Positions 59,657 through 64,000 of a stretch of DNA of 64,000 nucleotides are shown one piece after another. Under the pieces are notes generated by a model. That model was not told the origin of the DNA and did not search any database. It saw nothing but the letters and a program-made list of their open reading frames with translations. Position numbers and translations under genes: made by a program. This DNA is from Croceivirga radicis (GTDB lineage Bacteria; Bacteroidota; Bacteroidia; Flavobacteriales; Flavobacteriaceae), in NCBI RefSeq assembly GCF_002072105.2, contig NZ_MTBC01000006.1, positions 1 to 64,000 of the forward strand, read 5' to 3'. Numbering within the stretch: position 1 is the first letter of the stretch; the number at the start of each line of letters is the position of its first letter.

Positions 59657-61564
59657 TTAGCTTTCCAATTCTAAGGAGACGTTTTCCCATTCTAACATAC
59701 TATCTTCCAGTTTTTTCTTACAACCATTGTACTTGTCGAAAAAATCAGTTTTAGCTATAGTTTCATCGTAATTCATAAGAAGTTCCTGATCATAATCTGC
59801 TATTTGCTGCTCTAACTTTGAAATTTCTTTTTCTAAAGCACTTAATTTATTCTTTAGGGATTTAATCTTTTTTTGCCGCTTATAATCCAATGCCCCAGAA
59901 TCTGTTTTAACTTTTTCGGGAATTGATTCCTCTTTTTTCTCTATAGCTCTGAAGTCTTCTACGTTACGTTGTTCAAGATAATAATCTATATCTCCTAGGT
60001 ACTGTTTTATATTACCGTCTTTGAATTCATAGACCGTATCCGTTAAACCTTGAAGAAAATCTCTATCGTGAGAAACCAGTATCAATGTACCCTCAAACTG
60101 CTGCAAGGCTTGTTTAAGTACATTTTTTGATTTAATGTCTAAATGGTTGGTAGGCTCATCCATAACCAGAACATTAAAAGGCTGTAGCAAAAGCTTGGCC
60201 AAAGCCAATCTGTTTCTTTCTCCTCCAGATAGTACCTTAACTTGCTTTTCCACATCGTCTCCACCAAACAAAAAAGACCCCAGTATATCTCTAACCTTTG
60301 CTCTATTTGATTCATTGGCGGCATCTATCATGGTATCTAAAATGGTCTTATTACCATCTAGATATTCTGCCTGGTTTTGCGCAAAATAACCCAGTTCTAC
60401 ATTATGCCCCAATTTTAGGTTTCCGGTATAATCTAACTCGTCTACTATAATTTTAGCCAAGGTTGTTTTACCCTGACCGTTTTGACCCACAAAGGCCACC
60501 TTACTCCCACGCTCTACCATTAAATCTACCCGTTCTAGTACTTTTTTAGCACCATAACTTTTCCCTAGTTGGGTTATTTCCAAAACCACCTTTCCTGGTT
60601 GCTTAGAAATGGGAAATCTTAGGTTCATTACGCTATTATCGTCTTGATCTACTTCTATACGTTCAATCTTGTCCAATTTTTTAATCAAAGATTGCGCCAT
60701 AGAGGCCTTACTAGACTTGGCCCTGAACTTTTCTATTAAACGCTCTGCCTGTTGTATCTCTCGCTCTTGATTCTTTTGGGCATTTAGCTGTTGTTCTTTA
60801 ATTTCTGAACGCAAGGTTAAGTATTGCGTATAGGGCTTGTTAAAATCATAAATTCTACCCAGGGAAATTTCTATGGTCCTGTTGGTTACGTTATCCAAAA
60901 ACATTTTATCGTGAGAGACAATTACTACCGCACCAACATAGTTTTTTAAAAAACTTTCTAACCAAAGAATAGATTCTATGTCCAAATGGTTGGTAGGCTC
61001 ATCTAAAAGCAAAATATCGTTGTTTTGAAGTAGAAGTTTTGCTAATTCTATTCGCATACGCCATCCCCCAGAAAAAGTTTCGGTTTGCTTTTCAAAATCC
61101 TCTCTCTTAAAGCCAAGTCCTTGTAAAACCTTCTCTGTATCTCCTTGGTAATTATACCCGCCTAAAATTTCATATCTGTGGGTATAATCATTTAGATCTA
61201 TCATTAACTGGTTGTACCCTTCACTTTCGTAATCTGTACGCTCTGCCAATTGCGTATTTATAGATTCTAGCTTTTGCTCAACCAACTTTATTTCTTCAAA
61301 CGCTTGGTAAGATTCTTCTAAAACCGTTCTACCCTGTTCAAAGTCTATATCTTGTTTTAAAAACCCAATTTTTATCTCTTTATCCGTAGCAATAGTACCC
61401 TCGTCCAAAGGCATCTCTTTTGCTAACAGTTTTAACATGGTAGATTTACCAGCTCCGTTTTTCCCAATTAACCCCACCTTGTCGCCAGGACTAAGTTTAA
61501 AGGTTATTTCATTAAATAAATATTCGCCGCCAAAAGAAACGGATAGGTTGTGTACGTTAAGCAT
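59657..61564 (-). CDS. ABC-F family ATPase (Uup-like)
   Basis: 635 residues, two ATPase domains in one chain and no membrane segment. Walker A GKNGAGKSTML and GQNGQGKTTLAK; signatures FSGGWRMRIELA and LSGGERNRLALA; both Walker B end in DEPTNHLD. The linker (~240-300) has the P-site tRNA-interacting-type helices, and the C-terminal ~85 residues form the coiled coil of the Uup branch. Acts at the ribosome or in DNA-associated repair; the exact role is not readable. Divergent from the DUF983 gene. Confidence 0.93.
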   Translation of the reverse strand: MLNVHNLSVSFGGEYLFNEITFKLSPGDKVGLIGKNGAGKSTMLKLLAKEMPLDEGTIATDKEIKIGFLKQDIDFEQGRTVLEESYQAFEEIKLVEQKLESINTQLAERTDYESEGYNQLMIDLNDYTHRYEILGGYNYQGDTEKVLQGLGFKREDFEKQTETFSGGWRMRIELAKLLLQNNDILLLDEPTNHLDIESILWLESFLKNYVGAVVIVSHDKMFLDNVTNRTIEISLGRIYDFNKPYTQYLTLRSEIKEQQLNAQKNQEREIQQAERLIEKFRAKSSKASMAQSLIKKLDKIERIEVDQDDNSVMNLRFPISKQPGKVVLEITQLGKSYGAKKVLERVDLMVERGSKVAFVGQNGQGKTTLAKIIVDELDYTGNLKLGHNVELGYFAQNQAEYLDGNKTILDTMIDAANESNRAKVRDILGSFLFGGDDVEKQVKVLSGGERNRLALAKLLLQPFNVLVMDEPTNHLDIKSKNVLKQALQQFEGTLILVSHDRDFLQGLTDTVYEFKDGNIKQYLGDIDYYLEQRNVEDFRAIEKKEESIPEKVKTDSGALDYKRQKKIKSLKNKLSALEKEISKLEQQIADYDQELLMNYDETIAKTDFFDKYNGCKKKLEDSMLEWENVSLELES

Positions 61565-61623
61565 GTTTTGTGATAAATGTTACAATCTTTGGATATTAGA
61601 TTTTTTATCTTTGATTCAAAGAA

Positions 61624-62037
61624 ATGCAAATGTTAAAAAAAGGCACTAAAATCTACAGCATTTTAACAGGAAGTTGCCCAAAATGCCACAATGAAAGCAT
61701 GTACGAAAACAAAAATCCATACGCTTTGGGCGATTTGTTCAAAATGCATGAACGTTGTTCTCATTGTAATACCAAATATAAAATAGAGCCCTCCTTTTTT
61801 TATGGCGCTATGTATGTAAGTTATGCCGTTGGCGTTGCTTTTGCCGTAGCTGCATTTGTAGTTAGTAATTTATTTTTCGGCGCCAACCTAATTAACACCT
61901 TTATTAGCATTATTGCAACCTTGGTAGTTTTTATGCCCATAATTATGAGGTTGTCTAGAAACATTTGGATTAACTTTTTTATCTCATACGACCCAAGTTC
62001 TGCCAAGCAAAAAAACAACAATCAAGTAACGGCCTAG
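61624..62037 (+). CDS. DUF983-family small membrane protein with zinc ribbon
   Basis: 137 residues. Two CxxC pairs, CPKCHNES and CSHCNTKYKI, and two membrane helices (~60-80, ~85-105). The motif EPSFFYGAMYVSYAVG is typical of DUF983. A TATCTTTG box at 61607-61614 is so close that the mRNA may be nearly leaderless, favouring the ATG at 61630. Its TAG shares the palindrome CTAG (62034-62037) with the convergent FAD-oxidoreductase stop. Confidence 0.85.
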   Translation: MQMLKKGTKIYSILTGSCPKCHNESMYENKNPYALGDLFKMHERCSHCNTKYKIEPSFFYGAMYVSYAVGVAFAVAAFVVSNLFFGANLINTFISIIATLVVFMPIIMRLSRNIWINFFISYDPSSAKQKNNNQVTA

Positions 62038-63089
62038 TTCACAAAATACTTCTTAGAAAAACGAGCAATATCTATTTCTGGATTCAAACTTGATTGTTTA
62101 TAGATGAGATCAAATAATTGCTGCGATGCGTAGGGAGCCAATAATACACCCCTAGACCCAAAACCATTCAAAACATACATATTATTAAACTTGGGATGGC
62201 TACCAACCAAAGGCCTACGATCGGTAACCGTAGGGCGAATTCCTGCTACATGGTCTACTACTTCAAATTCTGAAGTTAAAAACATACGCAACTTGGTGAT
62301 TAATTCTTCCTTTGCCGCTTCTGTAGGCGCATTTGTTTTATCTTTCCATTTATAGGTGGCACCAACCCGGTAATAATCCCCACCCAAGGGAATAATAAAA
62401 CATGAGGATTTTATGACTGACTCTTCTTTCAAATTAGGCGCTTTAATAGTTAACAATTCGCCTTTAGTTCCATTTAAGGGCAAATAATTGAAAAAAGGAT
62501 TCTTTTTTAGTCCAAATCCTTCTGCAAAGATTATCTTTTTATAGTTAGTTCCCTTAAATTCAAATGCATCTGCTTTTATCTGGAGCGCATTATAATCAAA
62601 AGTAGCTCTTGATATACAATTTAAATCTTCTAAATAACTAGTATACGCTTGTTGCAAGTTAGCCGTATCAATCTTTCCTGTTTTTAAAACCTCCCCAAAT
62701 CCCTTATCTGCAGCAATACCTTCATTTCTATTTTTATGAATTTGATTATTTAAGAGTTGTTTTAATCTTGGTCTATCTGCAGCCTCGAACCACAAATTCT
62801 GTTCTTCAATACTAGCAAATCTTCTAAGTACTTTTAGTTTATCATCTATAGCAATGTTAAGCTTTTCTTCTATAGCTTGATAAAATGGAACAGCTTGTGC
62901 TAATTGAGTGTCTGCATTCCATGCCAAGGTAAACCGTTTAAGTATAACTGGATTGTACAAACCACCGGCTACTTTGGAGGAGGTTTGAGAACCATTTTCG
63001 TATACGTCAAAAGTTTTACCTTCAGCTAACAAACGCTCGCACATGGCAATACCTGCCAATCCTAAACCTACCAACAACACATCTTTCAT
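62034..63089 (-). CDS. FAD-dependent oxidoreductase (DAO/MnmC-C-like)
   Basis: 351 residues from the ATG at 63089. The frame is open to 63149 but would read through a strong terminator, so the shorter start is chosen. N-terminal dinucleotide-binding loop VGLGLAGIAMCERLL; mid-protein IFAEGFG; C-terminal GIRPTVTDRRPLVG and NGFGSRGVLLAPYAS are the DAO-family FAD contacts. It likely oxidises an amino acid or modified base; substrate unknown. In many Flavobacteriia it sits directly after gldN, as here. Confidence 0.88.
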   Translation of the reverse strand: MKDVLLVGLGLAGIAMCERLLAEGKTFDVYENGSQTSSKVAGGLYNPVILKRFTLAWNADTQLAQAVPFYQAIEEKLNIAIDDKLKVLRRFASIEEQNLWFEAADRPRLKQLLNNQIHKNRNEGIAADKGFGEVLKTGKIDTANLQQAYTSYLEDLNCISRATFDYNALQIKADAFEFKGTNYKKIIFAEGFGLKKNPFFNYLPLNGTKGELLTIKAPNLKEESVIKSSCFIIPLGGDYYRVGATYKWKDKTNAPTEAAKEELITKLRMFLTSEFEVVDHVAGIRPTVTDRRPLVGSHPKFNNMYVLNGFGSRGVLLAPYASQQLFDLIYKQSSLNPEIDIARFSKKYFVN

Positions 63090-63117
63090 AGCTGCAAATT
63101 TACAGTAGCTACGATTA

Positions 63118-63155
63118 GAAAAAGAAAAACGCCTTGGTAAAATTACCAAGGCGTT
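63118..63155 (-). terminator. Intrinsic terminator after gldN
   Basis: AACGCCTTGGTAA and TTACCAAGGCGTT (63128-63155) form a near-perfect 13-bp palindrome. On the minus strand a TTTTTCTTTTTC tract follows. It lies between the gldN stop and the FAD-oxidoreductase start. Confidence 0.85.
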
Positions 63156-63185
63156 CTGTTTTGTTGAATTGGAAATATCTATGGA

Positions 63186-64000
63186 CTAGTATGCCCACAT
63201 ATCCTGTTCCCTATCTCGGATAGTCTCCTTGATTCTGTTAGCTTCTAACAGTTGAAACAGTGCATTGTCAAAAACGTAATCATCAATCTCACGGTCTCCA
63301 TGTACGTTGTCTTCCTTATAAATAACCCCATTAAACCTTCTTGCGTTTAGCAACATATCAAAAGATATAGGTTGTGCAGAGTTCCTATTATTAAAGACCT
63401 TGGCTTTGTGTAAGATTTGTCTAGCACTTGGATACCAAACCCAGAACAATTCTACTTTGTTCTCATTTGGGTCTACAGACTCATCGTCCACGAAGTTAAC
63501 GTCTGGAGCAACAGGAGCTATACCCAATAAACGGTATTTTAGCTCGCCCTGGCGCTTATCAAAGTACCAGATTCCTTTTATACGATACTCCTCAATATCT
63601 GCAGCGTCTAGTTCTCTCCTGTTGATGTACTCTTGAGAAACTTCCTCACCAGCATTTAATTGTTCGTAACCGTAATCTGTTGTATCTACTTTCTTTAAAG
63701 TTGCTTCTAGATCTCCTAGACCGTCTAACTTTTCAGTAAAGTAAGAATCCGCATAAATATCTGTTAACTTACCATTTTTAATGTTCTTGATTAGAACATG
63801 GTATAAAGACCTTCTGTCTGACCCAATACCTACGGTATCTGTTGGGTAATACAAAGGAAAGTTAACACGCTCATCTAAATCTATAACCTCCCATACTGTT
63901 TTGGACCAAAGGATATCCCTATCATCCACATAACCATATTCCAAAGGCTCATCATTGTCTTGAGCAATCTGCTCCTCGGTCTTCTTACCTATTTCTTCTG
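63186..64000 (-). CDS. gldN: Gliding motility/type IX secretion protein GldN, C-terminal part
   Basis: The frame stays open to the window edge, so the N-terminus lies outside; a TTG at 63944 is not a real start. About 271 residues are visible, most of the family's ~290-300. Recognisable features are DILWSKTVWEVIDLDERVNFPLYYPTD, IGSDRRSLYHVL and the tail DREQDMWAY, with FWVWYPSARQILHK in the middle. GldN works with GldK/L/M in the periplasmic ring and motor of gliding and type IX secretion. Downstream of it is the strong terminator at 63118. Confidence 0.9.
   Translation of the reverse strand, partial: EEIGKKTEEQIAQDNDEPLEYGYVDDRDILWSKTVWEVIDLDERVNFPLYYPTDTVGIGSDRRSLYHVLIKNIKNGKLTDIYADSYFTEKLDGLGDLEATLKKVDTTDYGYEQLNAGEEVSQEYINRRELDAADIEEYRIKGIWYFDKRQGELKYRLLGIAPVAPDVNFVDDESVDPNENKVELFWVWYPSARQILHKAKVFNNRNSAQPISFDMLLNARRFNGVIYKEDNVHGDREIDDYVFDNALFQLLEANRIKETIRDREQDMWAY

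Noticed and set aside
63090-63149. Twenty-residue N-terminal extension of the FAD oxidoreductase
   Set aside because: It runs across the gldN terminator palindrome and places extra residues before the dinucleotide-binding strand.

Overview
The window looks like a chromosomal segment of a marine-type member of the Flavobacteriaceae. The evidence is a SusC/SusD pair, several lipoproteins, a gldN-type gliding/type IX secretion gene at the right edge, promoters of the form TTG-N19-TAnnTTTG, frequent TTG/GTG starts and no obvious Shine-Dalgarno sites. The genus (Zobellia/Maribacter-like) is only an inference.

Layout. (1) 1-4750: the 3' end of a G+C-rich GH43 gene, then three tandem copies of a ~1.42 kb cassette. 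Each cassette carries a 318-residue multi-pass membrane protein of unknown function, whose start codon lies in the arm of a perfect or near-perfect 12-bp inverted repeat. The copies are separated by remnants of the flanking GH43 and XRE-regulator genes, and one intact XRE gene closes the array. (2) 4751-10091: ordinary and stress-type genes (LuxR-type regulator, topoisomerase IB, Spx/ArsC-like protein, hemerythrin protein, orphan histidine kinase) with several terminator hairpins and a possible small transcript. (3) 10092-18599, plus strand: a four-gene exported glycan-degradation operon (double-GH43, GH2, GH105/88-like, DUF2264). (4) 18625-40531, minus strand: a large pectin utilisation locus with two GH28, SusC, SusD, a DUF4861-like lipoprotein, a cupin, two GH105, two Gfo/Idh/MocA proteins, a DUF5060-type putative hydrolase, GH43, a PL10-CE8 fusion, CE12, an alpha/beta esterase and an SDR. 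(5) 40792-41811: a LacI-family regulator. (6) 41814-52385, minus strand: kduI, kduD, uxaC, kdgK, eda, a TRAP transporter (P, Q, M), uxaB and uxaA. (7) 52576-64000: an RND efflux operon with a small zinc-ribbon protein, a plant-type LRR protein, an ABC-F ATPase, a DUF983 protein, a FAD oxidoreductase and gldN.

How it works together. Pectin is demethylated and cleaved by PL10-CE8, deacetylated by CE12 and the esterase, bound and imported by SusD/SusC, and cut further by GH28, GH105 and GH43. Unsaturated galacturonate goes through KduI/KduD, and saturated galacturonate goes through the TRAP importer and UxaC/UxaB/UxaA. Both routes meet at 2-keto-3-deoxygluconate, which KdgK and Eda turn into pyruvate and glyceraldehyde 3-phosphate. 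A 14-16 bp palindrome (TGTAATCGATTACA) lies at the same offset from the -7 element of both minus-strand operons, and a degenerate copy precedes the lacI gene. This points to one LacI-type repressor controlling both depolymerisation and catabolism.

The least explained parts are the triplicated membrane-protein cassette with its start-codon hairpin, and several accessory enzymes in the pectin locus (DUF4861, secreted cupin, two Gfo/Idh/MocA, DUF5060) that the known pathway does not require.
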